DNA from: Trichoplax adhaerens | Lineage: Eukaryota > Placozoa > Uniplacotomia > Trichoplacea > Trichoplacidae | Reading direction: 5' to 3' | Length of the DNA stretch: 64,000 nt | Assembly (NCBI RefSeq): GCF_000150275.1 | Contig: NW_002060944.1 | Location: 4,041,080-4,105,079 of the forward strand | Shown: in pieces, positions 1 to 15,963 of the stretch | Numbering within the stretch: position 1 is the stretch's first letter | Layout of the letters: each line of letters begins with the position of its first letter | Notes under the pieces: generated by a model | The model's database searches: none | The model's input: the letters and a program-made list of their open reading frames with translations, nothing else | What the model was told of the DNA's origin: nothing | Program-made: the position numbers and the translations under genes

Positions 1-1380
1 CTATCCGGCTTAAAATTGTTAATGTAATGTTACTTTTATTTTGCGCTAGCCCATTGATTCCAGCCCTATAGAGATGGATTTGTACTAATTCACTATATTC
101 AATAACAGACCGAACTATCAGATTGTATGTCACTAATCAAATTGAAACTAACTTTTCTACACCACTTTTCTCTCTGTATTAATGCATGTCAATGCTTTGA
201 AAGAATTTATTTTCTCGCTAGATCTCTATCGTGTCAATATAAATAAAATAAATAAGCTACCCCTACCGATTCAGTGTCATGCTATTCTGGCTGTAGTGTA
301 GATGTTTTTATTTGCAGTTTATCCATTCGTCCTTGCAGATAGAACATCTAGTCGCAAGGTAGCATTGCGATCCACTGTGCAGATTCAATCGAAAGTCATT
401 GTGCAATCCAATAATTTAATTACTTTGATTGTACAAATGAACTTTCTACAACAGCCAAGGAACCGCTAAGTTTATCGTATCGTATTAGGGTTAGGGTTAG
501 ATAACTTCAGAGACGATAAAAGTAATGATATAATAATGAGCTCATTGCATTTTCCACTTCAATGCACTGCACCTATGTATATTATACAATATGTACTATG
601 AGGTGTTTGCAGTAAATGATATTGTTGTAATGCGGAATGGATTAGAAGAGATTTTGATTTACAAAGTGATCCACCATATTAGCAGTACTCAGCACTAATA
701 CTATGCAACTAAAGCAAGTCTAGTGATCATACAAACGTTTTGGTCATGGTTATCGGATGGATTGTTCAAGAGATGATTTGCAAGCCAGTTGTTGAGCTTT
801 AAGAGAGTTTTTAATTTTAATTTTATAGCATTGAAGATACAAACAACACCAATGACATTGTCTAGAAGTCTGTTTCTAAGAAAAGGCAGCTTTTAAGTGG
901 TCAATCCTCTTAAGATTTATTCTTATTAAACAGCAAATAGTACAATTGATGATTAAGTACAAGAAGACGGCAATCCTAGCATAGAGTCAAGGCTATGATC
1001 ATGTACCGTAAAAGTGCTCCATCATTTTTACTTCAAGTATTGGGTATTCAAGGTGGTTGAGCATAAATCAAGCAAAGGCTATGTTAATAGAATGGAATAG
1101 CAACAGAAAGGCTAAGACAGCTTATTCATATACTTCAATTAACATCCGATTGCAGTGTTCCATTAGTGTATTAATCTATCTTTGCCGAAAAGTAGCATTG
1201 CGAATAAACTAGCTTAAGATGTAGTTTGGTTACTAGACTATTTGGAAGGGGTTGGATAAATACCAAGTGGTTCGGTGAAGAGAGTCATCAAGGCTATTCG
1301 AATGACACTTTATCCATGCCAGGAAAGGCTATTGCTATTTATCCCTTGTCAGCATTGGCACAGGAATGATTGACTCCATA
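1..1380. other. Intergenic; short telomere-like tract
   Basis: I see no coding exon with recognisable similarity here. At 485-500 there are about two and a half TTAGGG units, the usual metazoan telomere word, too few to call a telomere. The right part is presumably the 3' untranslated or downstream region of the minus-strand MAPEG gene that ends at 1381. Confidence 0.5.
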
Positions 1381-1881
1381 TTAATACTGTAAAAGAAACT
1401 CTAAGTTATATTTCTTGAGATGAGGTTCAGCAAAATGACGACCATATTGAAATAGATCAAATCCTTGATGCCTCTTGACAGCCAAAGCAACCATGCCAAT
1501 AATGGAGAATAATAACATTAATTGTAAAGCTTTGACTGTGCTCATAAAACCTGGAATACGGTCTTCAACAGCTTTAATATAGCCATTGAAATAAGAACGA
1601 CGACCATTGATATAGTAGATGCCAAGCAAGCCGCCCATGATAGGATGGAAAAAGAGCGAGCAAGTCCACAACACCACCAAAAAGATGCTAAAAAATTCCA
1701 AACTGTTTTGTTGCGCACGAGCATATCGTTCAAATTCTCCATTACCTGTCATCTTAGGATAGTCGACCTTGAGTCGACGGCGTGCTCCACCAACACGGCC
1801 AGCAAAGGTGGTTAGTTGGTAAGCTCCAATCATGGAGACTGCGGAAGGAATGAGGATTGATTCCAAGGTGATGGCGGACAT
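1381..1881 (-). CDS. MAPEG membrane enzyme, MGST2/LTC4S-like
   Basis: Membrane-associated eicosanoid and glutathione metabolism family (MAPEG), closest by eye to microsomal glutathione S-transferase 2 and leukotriene C4 synthase, which act in the endoplasmic reticulum or nuclear membrane and conjugate glutathione to lipid epoxides or electrophiles. The protein has 166 residues from the ATG at 1881; family members are about 150. Visible features are the FERYARAQQN stretch followed by LEFF (the family signature around the catalytic and glutathione site), a downstream GRRSYFNGY motif matching the GRxxYFxGY of MGST2/LTC4S, and four hydrophobic spans. A longer frame to 1935 opens with GTG and has an in-frame TAG two codons above it, so I start at 1881. 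It is a single exon. MGST3-like assignment is less likely because the RAQQN form fits MGST2 better. Confidence 0.93.
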   Translation of the reverse strand: MSAITLESILIPSAVSMIGAYQLTTFAGRVGGARRRLKVDYPKMTGNGEFERYARAQQNSLEFFSIFLVVLWTCSLFFHPIMGGLLGIYYINGRRSYFNGYIKAVEDRIPGFMSTVKALQLMLLFSIIGMVALAVKRHQGFDLFQYGRHFAEPHLKKYNLEFLLQY

Positions 1882-4595
1882 GATGGATTTCTTGCTGCTT
1901 GGGCTGGGCGTTAATGTTGTTGTGTTGATGTCCACAACGTACTACGCTAGGGTGACGTTAGTCGAACGTTTCCTATGCGACCGACGCCAGTGACGTTGAG
2001 TGCACAGATCTCGGGTACCGGTACGGTACCCAAACGGTATGCGCAGTAGGACAGCTCGTCGACTTCCACTCGTACAGTATGACGTTTGCAAACGGTGACG
2101 CCGTACAGCCATCCCGGACGGACCGATTTCTTGCTGAGTCAGTATAGTATCAATGGTATGCAACGTCACAAGCGATTTTGAGCGTGTTACGAGGGATGGA
2201 TGGATGACCGGACTCTCAATGTCGACCAAAGCCCTATGCAGGATTACCACTGTCATGGAGACTGGAGCTCGCATAGGGTTAGATAGTGGACAACTTTCCA
2301 TCAATAAAAAGAAAGCCACCATCATGATACCTTGATCGATGGATAATATACTCTCTCTCTCTGTGGTCAATCATGGAGTATGATGTAGAGTACAGTAGAA
2401 GAAATCCAGTAATAACGTGTCAAGAATATTCTTTTGCTCAGTGCACAACGATTGATTGTACTGTACTGTATACAGTAAGGGCCAGTTTCTGCCAGTCATC
2501 GACTACAAGCTCCAGCACCGCACTGCTATATGCAAGGGAAAATTCGTTTGGCTCACGCTTGTGCAGTGAGTGATACTGTACTTTCAACCACTATATCATT
2601 GAAACAAAAAAAATTGGACTAATTTGCCCTAGGGGAAGGAAATAGAGATTCATTTTTGCCCATTTGATCGATGATATTATCAATTCAACAACAACATTGA
2701 GCGAGGACCAACACAAGTCTAGTATAGAGTATGAATTTTCCTCTATCATCACTGTCATGATACGCAAAGCATTATCTGTGACTGGTATTCATCTAGTATT
2801 ATAGCTCAAAATTACTGTACTGTAGTCCGTCGGTGGAGATAGTTCGATGGTCGATTTTCGACAGCTTTTTAGTGCTGCCATAGACCTCAAAGAAGGCATT
2901 TTTTAACGTCTATAATACTCTACTGTCTTAGAAGTTCCTGATATGGCTAAGGTTATGGTTAAGATTTCATTTGATGCAGTAAATAAAGTCACTTCGGTAG
3001 TGCTGCTATGGCCTGCTAAAGTAAACTCTGATTAAGGCAAGGCAAGGCGCAAGTGGTGTTCTCCTTGGTGACAGAATGTCCGTCCATCTGAGTGATGAAA
3101 CGATGGCCTGTTCCGTTGATCCTTCCGAGTTCCGGCTGTAGCTTGCAAGATCGTGATCAACAGGCAGCAATATCGCGCCTAGGCATTAAACTGGAGACAA
3201 GTTGTCAAGTGGAACTTTGGTGGCTATCATGGCATGGATATTAAGAATTAAAGCAAGGTAAAGCCATCATATTCTCTCTATACTATCAATCTACCATCGA
3301 GGAGGGAAAAAGGAACACAAGATAAAATTATTTTAAAATTGAATTCCTTTTTTGACAATGTATGGTAGTCATATTAATTGAATTGGTAGATAGTTTACAG
3401 TGTCATGTTGATCCCCCCAAAATGGATCCGATTTCAGCTGTTGTGCATTCTAATTAATTCAAATCGGCCGAGTTCAACCAAGTCTAGACATGGATAGATT
3501 CGTAGTCGATATGGCTTAGCTCATGATAGACTGTAGGCATAGTATCTACTAGAATAAGCACTACAAGAAGACTTAAAAATGACTCTTCTATGATGGCATT
3601 ACTTACACTAGACATGGTAAAGATACAAGTAAAATAATCCATCGATTCATCAAACGATCAAATGCCCTAATATGAATGTTAGTTGGATTCTTGAATCAAG
3701 TAGACTTTGGGAGAAATTGCTACATCAAGTAGGAGATAATACTAATGGAATGAGATCATGCTTTATACACCTTTATTATGAACTTTTCCTCCTTAAATTA
3801 GAACAGTTGCAGTCTATCGTTGTTAGTCCAATTTGTCATCAAGTATTAGAAGTTTTTTGGCAGTTGATCATCCACATCTGGTTAAAATGATTGCATAACA
3901 TCATGGCTCATCAATGCAATTTTCAAGTAGAATTACAGTTGGACTAACCTACTCTTGCACTAGGCATTACACGTTTATTTTAATATCACTAATAGATACT
4001 TTTGGTCACTATTTTTCATGGCATGTTGTGACAATTTGAGAAACAAAGGATTCATTTTATACTATTGACTATCGACTAGGACAATATTAACTAGATAACG
4101 GTATGACAACCATATACGTAGTTAGAAATATACATAAAACACTTCTCATGATCAGCACATCAAAACTTTCATACTGTATTTAAAATATAAACAGAGAACC
4201 GATTGCAAAGCCTAAATTGAACAAGTCCATTTCCCCTTAATATTAACATTCTTATTCTTTATCTTGATGATGCAAAATCACAAACTACACTGCAAGAATT
4301 ATAGTACTTGTTATTCACTTTATAACACTACATCAAGGCTTGATTGATCCACAAGCCGAATAAATTGAGAATTATTTACTACGCCTACATGGAGTATTGA
4401 TATTTCCCTAGTAGGCATGATCCAATCTTGATGCAATACCATTTTAACACCTGTATATGCTCTTCATTATCTTAATGATACAAACGATACTTTCATAATT
4501 ACTTGTTACTAACCGATTCCAATTTGTATTTTGAATCATGTATTAGATTTGAATAATCGTCTAAAATACCATACAGCGATGCACTGTAAATAGAA
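1882..4595. other. Intergenic region between MAPEG gene and CDC7
   Basis: The two genes diverge, so both promoters should lie in this interval. Long frames at 1942-2370 and 2373-2573 have no recognisable similarity. A second GC-richer island at about 3030-3240 is noted in the findings. From 3250 to 4595 I see only AT-rich sequence without a supported exon; a 72-codon frame at 3672-3890 resembles nothing I know. Confidence 0.5.
2013..2031. promoter_or_regulatory. Perfect inverted repeat upstream of the MAPEG gene
   Basis: An 8-bp perfect palindromic arm, GGGTACCG, is followed after 3 bases by CGGTACCC. It lies about 130-150 bp upstream of the MAPEG start in a locally GC-richer stretch (about 1940-2350) that probably contains the promoter. 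It could be a protein-binding dyad; function is inference. Confidence 0.4.
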
Positions 4596-6872
<2,277 letters not shown>

Positions 6873-7660
6873 ACGCTAAGACGATGTAACTATATCAGAT
6901 AGCTTTGTTCACTATTTAAGTTAAATTCAATATCGAAAGTAATTGTATTATATTGTAAATATTGAGAAATATGTTATTTCTCTTACCATGCTAAAGACAA
7001 AACACTACTGATGCGCCGTGTTATTGCTTTTGTGTACTCTACGTGTAAATATCCGCCTATATACTCATATAAGCTCATGGATATTGAATGTTTCTAGTTC
7101 TATGCATTTGGACCAATCAGAATAATCACATGTCTCATTAGCTTAAAAACCTAAGTAGGTGGTATTATATTATCTACGCCGCAGACTTTTCAAAATTATC
7201 TTTCCATTCATATTGAAACAATTTCTAGAATCAACTTGTAAAATTTGTCGTGATTACATTCATAATATGTATAAATATATATATATATACAGTGTATCAT
7301 ACGTACTTAAGGTACTTATCATTATTATACGTGTAAACATTCTATTTTGCTGTACAATATTAATTGATGTAATTGATTTGAACTTTCAAGTTTAATGTAA
7401 TTTTTTTATAGCTCTTTTAATTATTAAACTGCTACAATCGATGAATACTTTAATGTGTTATACGAATATCATTATTTCTGAAGGAAAGTTGACGTACAGC
7501 ATTTCCGACTCCGCGTTGTTTATTGACGTGATAAAAATAAATTAAAAGCAGAAACGCGAGCGTTATCATGTAAAAATTTCAACGTTTTTTAGCATAGGCA
7601 TTCCACTTAAAGCGTATGTATATTAATTAAAAATATCGTTTCTTGAGGCCTTGCAATTTT
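6873..7660. other. Downstream region of CDC7
   Basis: AT-rich sequence containing an (AT)n run near 7275-7290 and no supported exon. It should hold the CDC7 3' end; I see no strong AATAAA close to the stop. Confidence 0.5.
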
Positions 7661-7663
7661 AAC

Positions 7664-7905
7664 ATTAGTTGATTTTAGAGACCCATAATATTATACTGTT
7701 TAAAGTATTACAGAAAGTAGTTTTAATGCAGTGGACTTATATAGCATCATTTATTGTGCTAGTTTTGTTATTAAAGTTTATTAAAAATTCTATCTGCTCT
7801 CCAGGGATGTTTTAGGCTCAAGACCCAGTTTTGATAACTTTATTACTGTGGTATCCCTTCTAATTTTAAAATTTTATTAACTGACGAGTTACTTTACTAC
7901 GGATA
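7664..7905 (-). pseudogene. Oldest decayed copy of the HNH-gene 3' end
   Basis: The stretch aligns by eye, with many substitutions and gaps, to the 3' flank and last codons of the intact HNH-like gene: a TTGATTTTAGAGACCC-like word, then a TTTAAAGTATTACA-like word, a CATCATTTATTGT word, and finally GTGGTATCCCTTCTAATTTT corresponding to the C-terminal codons at about 10540-10570. A further match around 7915-7930 (ATACTGTATCAGAA) corresponds to an internal part of the gene near 11385, suggesting a deletion in this copy. No open frame survives. Confidence 0.6.
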
Positions 7906-8904
7906 CTGTATCAGAAATACCATATCCTACATTACAAAGATATATAGATGAAAATATCTAAGAATGATTGAACTGAATAATTCCTCCCCGATTTAAGAAT
8001 TTAATTTAAGGAATACAGAAGACCAAGTGCATTTGTTATAGTACTAATTCCACTGTTATCTCTCAGTAATGCAGGAATCTTGACAGTATCAAACAATTAA
8101 AGATTGATAGTATTTCTAGTAATCTATGACAACATATGCAAAGTATCCGAATACAGCATACGCTCAAGATTTTTCACGTTACTGTCATGGTCAGTTTTTC
8201 GCTTTTTGATGACACGAAATACGCTACTGTAAATTTACTTTTATTTACCTACTTTTCTTAAAATTAGTAAAATAAAATATTGCAATTGTCTTATTGAAGA
8301 TAAATAATCTGGTAGGTAATAAAATAATTTTGATTAAACTTAAGCTAATTCGTAGATGCGATGTTTCATAAAAAGATAACCCTAAATTAGGCAAGAGTGC
8401 ATAAACAAGAAGGGATCGCGCTAACAAATTACTGAATACGACTAGCACATATGAACGCATCTAACTTATTATACTCGTACTTAATTATTAGCCTTAAGAC
8501 AACCGCTTTGCTGACTGTTTACCTTATTCTTCCTAGACTAAATTCATCTTTGGAATCGCCACAGCTGGCGATTTACGCGTAAGTAACCGGACTCTTCTAA
8601 CACATCTAATTGTATTGTATTTATTTCTTACGCTGCTCGTTTACAACTTTTAGATCCATAGATTTATATCGCTACCTGTCAATGTCTATGTTTGAAGACA
8701 ATATTACTCAGCTACAATCGAGTCCAAGGTGCCTACTTTACGTACAGCAGTTGTAATACCAGCCATATATATAGTATATGAAATCATTTAATCTGTATAA
8801 GATATCTACTAGTATGTTGTAAATGCTAACCACCCAGACATTGCTAAATACAGTCAAACCCTAATTCTACTGTTAAAATACGATATGTTACTCGACTATA
8901 CTGT
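7906..8904. other. AT-rich interval without a recognised gene
   Basis: Besides the possible internal HNH-gene fragment at its left edge, I see no exon or clear repeat. The 71-codon frame at 8245-8460 on the minus strand has no recognisable similarity. Confidence 0.4.
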
Positions 8905-9780
8905 AGTAATTCTAATCGCCAATTCTATTGTAAATTACTGTTAGAATGAAGTGATTTGTTCCCTCCTCAACTTATTATAAAAAACACTTACTGAATTATG
9001 AAATATAACAGTGGCAGTTCAGAACAATATGAAAATTAAAAGATTTAAAATCCACTTTGGATTAGAAGGTTTCTATTACTCTACGTTAAAAATTAATCAC
9101 TTTCTAAGTTAGCAACATTAGTAGTAGTAGTATTATATTGGTACTCTGTGGTGTGATTGAATATTGCAAATTACTTTTAGCATCAACTTTGTGTTTCCTT
9201 TTTAATCTTAACATAAAAATCACATGCTGAATTATGGGGTATATCAGCAGCAATTATGAAGGAGAATACGAGATTTAAATCTATTTTAGGTTATAAGATT
9301 TGTATTAACTTCGTATAAGAACCAATCACTTTCCATGTTAACAACATTAGTAGTAGTATATCGGCATTTTACTGCGTAATTAAATATTGTAAATTACTTT
9401 TAGTATGAAGTTGTTCATTCTTTCTTAACTTACGATAAAACACTTACTGAATCACAAAGCATATCAGCGACAGTTATGAAGTAAAGTATGAAAACGGAAA
9501 GATATAAAATCTACTTTAGACTTGAGGGTTTTTATTTACTTCCTATTACAATTAACTACTTCCTTGATTAGCAATATTAGTAGTAATATTGTATTGACAT
9601 TCTCCTGTGTGATTGAATATTATAAATTACTTTTAGCATGAGTCATTCATTTCCTTCTTAATTTATTATAAGAAACACTTCCTGACTTATAGAGTACATC
9701 AGCAGTAGTTATGAAGTAGAATATAAAAAATGGAAAGTAAAATTTAAAACCTACTTTGAACTAGAAGATTTCTTTTATTT
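8905..9780 (+). repeat. Tandem array: four decayed MORN5 promoter/exon-1 copies
   Basis: Four head-to-tail units of about 219-236 bp. Each has the order TTGAATATTG-like word, AAATTACTTTTAG, AACACTTACTGAA, an exon-1-like core and TAGAAGGTTT-like words. The same order occurs once at about 13346-13560, around the real first exon of MORN5. The exon cores start at about 8998, 9234, 9453 and 9689, against 13479 for the functional ATG. Copy 2 keeps ATG and the reading MGYISSNYEGEYE before a stop; copies 3 and 4 have lost the ATG but keep a YIS..YE-like core; copy 1 is most diverged. I infer duplicated 5' ends of MORN5, not independent genes. Confidence 0.85.
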
Positions 9781-9924
9781 AGACACTTGGTAGTTGTTTT
9801 AGTCAGGTCTTAAAATTTAAGTATTGGTTGATCTTTAAGACCTACAACATTATTTAAAAGTGCTACAAAAAGATAACTATAATCAGTGTCCTTATGCATC
9901 ATCCATCATTCATTGTACTTGCTT

Positions 9925-10380
9925 CCACTGGAAAGAAGCTGTCAGATATATCTTTGATAACTCTTTTTCTACAGTATTCGTCGATAAGTTTGAAATTTCA
10001 TCTGATGACTCAGGATACTTTCGAACGAGTTCACCTAGATGATGGCGGAATGTCTTAAAATCTTAAACTTTCTCGTTATCTGCAGTGTAATTTTGAGCAA
10101 CTTTCTCTCTAAAGGCTATAGCTTCTCTATATATCTACCTTTCCCAATGTGGTCTCTATCCAGTCACGAATAGTATCGAAGGAAGATTCTTAATTTAACT
10201 CTTTTTTCCATCCACTTTTTTTCCATTTTCTTATTGCATAACTCACACAAAAACATCAGATTGCGAGTATCATTTTGTACTTGCACTGCGAATTCTTTTG
10301 TGGCTTAGACAAATATTTTGCTTATTTTATTACTTGGATTAGTATGTTTATCTCTTCTAAATGTTAGATTTAAAACGTTA
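9925..10380 (-). pseudogene. Truncated second copy of the HNH-like gene (3' third)
   Basis: This stretch aligns almost base for base to the C-terminal codons of the intact gene (about 10550-10947), with frame-breaking indels such as an extra GATGG near 10038 and a short extra run near 10330-10350. Its own 3' flank (about 9812-9925) matches the intact gene's 3' flank (about 10385-10514). It stops at ATGTTAGATTTAAAACGT, where it abuts the intact gene's 3' flank, as expected for a tandem duplication followed by 5' truncation. The zinc-site region around TGCATAACTCACACA is still recognisable. Non-functional. Confidence 0.88.
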
Positions 10381-10514
10381 TAATTTAAACACTTGTTGAT
10401 CTTCGAGATCCACAATACGATATTATTTAAAAGTGCCAAAAAAGTTACTAGAATACAGAATTCTTATGCAGCATCATTCATTGTACTGCTTTTTGCCGGA
10501 AGGAAACTGTGAGA

Positions 10515-11720
10515 CTAAAGGTCCAGCTCTGATATCTTTTGCGTTATGGTATCCATCGCTAATTTTGAAATTTCTTTAACTGACTCAGGATACTTTTGAA
10601 TGACTTCACCGAGATAATTACGGAATTTCTTAAAATCTTGTACTTTCTCTTCATCTATAGTGTAGGTTCGAACAACTTTCTCTCTGAAGACTACAGCTTC
10701 TTCGAGAATCAACCTTCTCGATACATCCGCCTTTCCCAATGTAGTCTCTATTAGGTCTTTAATAGGATAAAAAGAAGATAATCCAACTAACTCGTCCTTC
10801 CATCCACCTTTTTTCCTTCTCTCATTACATAAACTGCACATAAACATCAAATTGCGGGTATCATTTTGTACTTGCACTGCGAGAATTTTTGTGGCAAAGA
10901 TAAATACTTTGCTTTTATTATCTCTTCTAAATGTTAGATTTAAAACGTAAAACTTATTTTTAGACAGTAAAAACTCATCATAGTCCTTCTTTTCTTGATC
11001 GCCACAAACTGATCTTAGTTTATTTAATAAATAAACAGAAGCCAATAGTTTCTCATGAATTTGTGTTTTAGGTAATACATGATCTACTTCTGGATCAGAG
11101 TTATGATCTTCACCTTTGATACTTTGAGAAAAAGGGCAAGAAAAGTTCTTTAAATCAACAGGCCTTCCTATTTTATCACTATATACTTTTTCCAACGCTT
11201 TTTTGGTAGCCTTGTTATAATTACTAACATATTTAGTGTGGATATCTCTACTGCATATATGATAGAAAGGTACAAAATCAACCCTTGATTCCTTAGCATT
11301 AGCAGCAGTAAATTTATTATTGCCGCAAATTACACCTTGAAACTCGTAATTTAATACAGAATCCAAAAAGTCCTTTACTGTCGCTACTGTATCAGAAGTA
11401 TCCGAATTGCACCTTGCATTATGAATATAATCGTAATCGAGTTTCTTTATTTTAGAACCATCTTCATTTTTAATTTCTATAATGGTGGCACGAAGTACGC
11501 TTTTAAGAATACATTTTCGTTTACCTTTTTCTTCTTTGAATAGCTTAGGAAAGTAGAGCATCGCGCAAGCCTTGATACAGGCTCTAAAGTTTCTGTAATT
11601 AGAATAATCAATATTTGTTACAGTGCCCGCCTTAACACTTGCTATTAAAGACTTATTTCGATCCTTTTTTGCATCATATCTCGCAAAGATACTAACATTG
11701 GATGACATTTTATAAGCCAT
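10515..11720 (-). CDS. Intronless HNH-endonuclease-like protein
   Basis: A 401-residue uninterrupted frame starting at ATG 11720, with a second ATG four codons later. A candidate HNH (His-Me finger) site is visible: C195 in SCPFSQ, EVDHVLP with D213-H214, then after about 75 residues RNLMFMCSLCNERRKKGG with N290, C295, C298, N299 and nearby lysines. This is the usual order DH ... N ... CxxCN..K of the HNH nuclease family. The spacing between DH and N is longer than usual, so the domain carries an insert. The N-terminal 190 residues are basic and resemble nothing I recognise. No signal peptide or membrane span. Unlike its conserved neighbours it lacks introns, and it is accompanied by two decayed partial copies, which suggests a selfish or transferred gene. 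Function is inferred from the motif only; activity is untested. Confidence 0.75.
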   Translation of the reverse strand: MAYKMSSNVSIFARYDAKKDRNKSLIASVKAGTVTNIDYSNYRNFRACIKACAMLYFPKLFKEEKGKRKCILKSVLRATIIEIKNEDGSKIKKLDYDYIHNARCNSDTSDTVATVKDFLDSVLNYEFQGVICGNNKFTAANAKESRVDFVPFYHICSRDIHTKYVSNYNKATKKALEKVYSDKIGRPVDLKNFSCPFSQSIKGEDHNSDPEVDHVLPKTQIHEKLLASVYLLNKLRSVCGDQEKKDYDEFLLSKNKFYVLNLTFRRDNKSKVFIFATKILAVQVQNDTRNLMFMCSLCNERRKKGGWKDELVGLSSFYPIKDLIETTLGKADVSRRLILEEAVVFREKVVRTYTIDEEKVQDFKKFRNYLGEVIQKYPESVKEISKLAMDTITQKISELDL

Positions 11721-13345
11721 GTTATAAGATGCTTCAATATTTATTTATTAAATTCGAATTTCTGTACAGTATGTAAGCTGGAAAAGCTCAACGAATAAAA
11801 TACTATTGGCCGTTGCATTCACGGAAAACCACAGTTTCGCAATGAGAGTATCAAATTTATGAAAGTAAATAAGCCAAATAGTTAAAAAGTTAAGACATCG
11901 GTCTTTAAAGGATTATTTTAGATGTCCATGTATTATAAATGAATTAAACTGGCCAGGATGCAGGTATTCCGAAAGCAACTTGAATATGATGGCATAATAA
12001 AAATGTAAATTTTGTTAATCAACGATGAAATCAAGTTTAATTAAGAATTTAACTCTATAATGAGCGCTTGGCTATGATGTTAGTTTACTTAAAATGATTA
12101 CAATTAGCAGTGCATCAAGCATAACATAAGAAAGCTTTCTTTAGTAATAAAATACTCGTTCAAGAATTGAATTAAAAGATTTATGAGATAGTTTTTTGAA
12201 AACTAGTTCATCTTTTGGATCGCTATATTAAAGAAACAATACGAGTAAATAAAGTGCACGTTACATTATATAGTCATATCCCTTTCTAAAATTTTAATAA
12301 CTTAAAGAAATGACTGTAGTGTTATCTATAAATGCTATTATTAGCATATATCTAGGTTAATATTTTCACTCTTTGTTTACCAGTCCTTTTGAATACATTC
12401 ATCTCTATCGTATATCTATGTCTCCATTACTCCTGCAATTACTAAAGAGACAGGTTTACAATTATAATTTACGGGAAAAAATAGGTCATACACGCTCTTC
12501 ATGTAACAAGAGAAAATACACTTGCAAACTTTCTGAAATTATCTACCTTAACCAAAGTAAACACCCGTGATTGGACTGCTAATATCGAGCAATAACAACT
12601 AATTACGCTTGATCACAGATAACTGCCGGCTAAATAGTGAATTTGCTATCATATAATTAACAGAATATGCAAAATGGAGTCTTGTAGAATTAGAAAAACA
12701 GCTTAATATCAATTCTACTGTATATATACACTTCTAAAATATATCAATAAGAATTCTTTTGACAGAATCCTACTATATACTATGATGTTATGCTATCAAG
12801 AATAGATTACATAAGGTACTCACATCCCATAGCGGAATAATTATCGCTTCCTTAGGTATTATATGAGTTTATGTTCAGCTTGGATGATAAATAGATAGAT
12901 AATCGGATTATCGAATCGTCAGAGCATGGACGAAACGAATGATTCTAGTAAGTTTACTTCTAATGCAAATAATTTATAAATTCACAGCTCTATAACGGAG
13001 TATTTCCTCTACTTTATTCCACAGCGCAGAAACTAGGTAAATATAGTTATAACTTTTCTATAGCGAAAGCTCTGGTAACGCTGTTACCATGGAGACGAAC
13101 TTGTATATTATACACAATATAGTATAGAGGGGCATATTATTATCAAAGAGCTGTACAGTACGTACACTCGAGAAGGTCAAGAGTATAACATAATCATATA
13201 GCCTTTAGCGAGCTACTAATTGTTCGCATTTACATATTTTAGCTTTTATTAAAGTATCGATCAAGCGCTTCACTAACTAGGCAATAGACGTCGCCGCATC
13301 TACCCTGTTAAAATCAGCGGGCGGAATTAGAATATGAGATAGAAT
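11721..13345. other. Intergenic, upstream of the HNH-like gene and MORN5
   Basis: AT-rich, with no supported exon. It should contain the promoter of the minus-strand HNH-like gene on the left and separates it from the MORN5 promoter on the right. The small frame at 12373-12570 has no recognisable similarity. Confidence 0.4.
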
Positions 13346-13478
13346 CATTTTATAAATTAACATCATCAGTATTAGTAGTACGATATTAGTGTTATACTGT
13401 GGGATTGAATTCTATAAGTTACTTTTAGTATAAAATTATTAACTCTCTTTTTAATTATAATAATAAACTTACCAAAGT

Positions 13479-15963
<2,485 letters not shown>

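Noticed and set aside
485-500. TTAGGG tract as a telomere end
   Set aside because: Only about two and a half units inside ordinary sequence; no array.
1882-1935. N-terminal extension of the MAPEG frame
   Set aside because: It begins with GTG and has an in-frame TAG just upstream; the conserved protein starts at the ATG at 1881.
1942-2370. 142-codon minus-strand frame upstream of the MAPEG gene
   Set aside because: No recognisable similarity and low-complexity start; the region is GC-richer promoter-type sequence.
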